Shown: piece by piece, positions 5,190 to 5,231 of the stretch
Numbering within the stretch: the stretch's first letter is position 1
How the letters are laid out: each line of letters begins with the position of its first letter
NCBI GenBank assembly: GCA_947489925.1
Contig: CANLFK010000147.1
Span: forward strand, 1 to 5,231
From: Candidatus Caenarcanales bacterium
GTDB lineage: Bacteria > Cyanobacteriota > Vampirovibrionia > Caenarcaniphilales > Caenarcanaceae
Reading direction: 5' to 3'
DNA: 5,231 bases
Made by a program: the position numbers and the translations under genes
Notes under the pieces: generated by a model
The model's input: the letters and a program-made list of their open reading frames with translations, nothing else
Database searches by the model: none
Told to the model about the DNA's origin: nothing

Positions 5190-5231
5190 ATTTAAAGGTT
5201 TATTTATTATAGCAATCCCGAAATAAAGTGA

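Noticed and set aside
5190..5231. TATTAT at 5205-5210 as a promoter for a gene beyond the window
   Set aside because: It is a weak box in AT-rich sequence with no gene visible after it. The final 42 bases hold no terminator or start I can support.

Overview
The window is a strongly AT-rich bacterial segment (roughly one third G+C by eye, not counted) in which every gene I can support lies on the + strand. A full-length apolipoprotein N-acyltransferase (Lnt) implies lipoproteins with three acyl chains, and so most likely a diderm bacterium. The IlvN ACT domain reads very like those of Cyanobacteria and their non-photosynthetic relatives. The methylenetetrahydrofolate reductase is the short CRDRN / GITPLKS type common in acetogens, Chloroflexi and other non-enteric lineages. 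Together with the low G+C these fit an uncultured, host-associated or fermentative lineage such as Melainabacteria/Vampirovibrionia or Margulisbacteria, but that placement is inference only.

Bases 1-279 are mobile-element debris. The window opens inside the 3' end of an IS5-family transposase gene, and this gene is split. Its penultimate segment ends at 109 and its last ten codons reappear in frame at 222-254. The 111-bp insert between them (110-220) starts and ends AGTA...TACT, has imperfect 26-bp terminal inverted repeats in perfect register, and is flanked by a TA duplication. Removing it with one TA copy restores a family-typical C-terminus. I read this as a non-coding MITE-like element of the TA-targeting (IS630/Tc1-mariner) kind nested in an IS. 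The likely IS right end falls near 262-276.

Bases 280-2701 form an ilvN-lnt operon. Two candidate -10 boxes precede ilvN. The nearer one would put the transcript start on or next to the ATG, giving a leaderless mRNA. lnt starts at a TTG that overlaps the ilvN stop and has a near-perfect Shine-Dalgarno sequence. ilvN is not next to its catalytic partner ilvB within the window.

Bases 2702-3740 hold a stand-alone fabD (malonyl-CoA:ACP transacylase) with its own -10 box and a perfect 9-bp inverted repeat over the presumed start of transcription. Bases 3741-5189 hold metF, with an extended -10 promoter, and 21 bp downstream a 161-aa protein I do not recognise. The known genes link branched-chain amino acids, lipoprotein maturation, fatty-acid initiation and one-carbon metabolism. 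They are separate housekeeping functions rather than one pathway. The most unusual content is the nested MITE-like element and the pattern of translation signals: promoter-proximal genes lack Shine-Dalgarno sites while the operon-internal lnt has a strong one.
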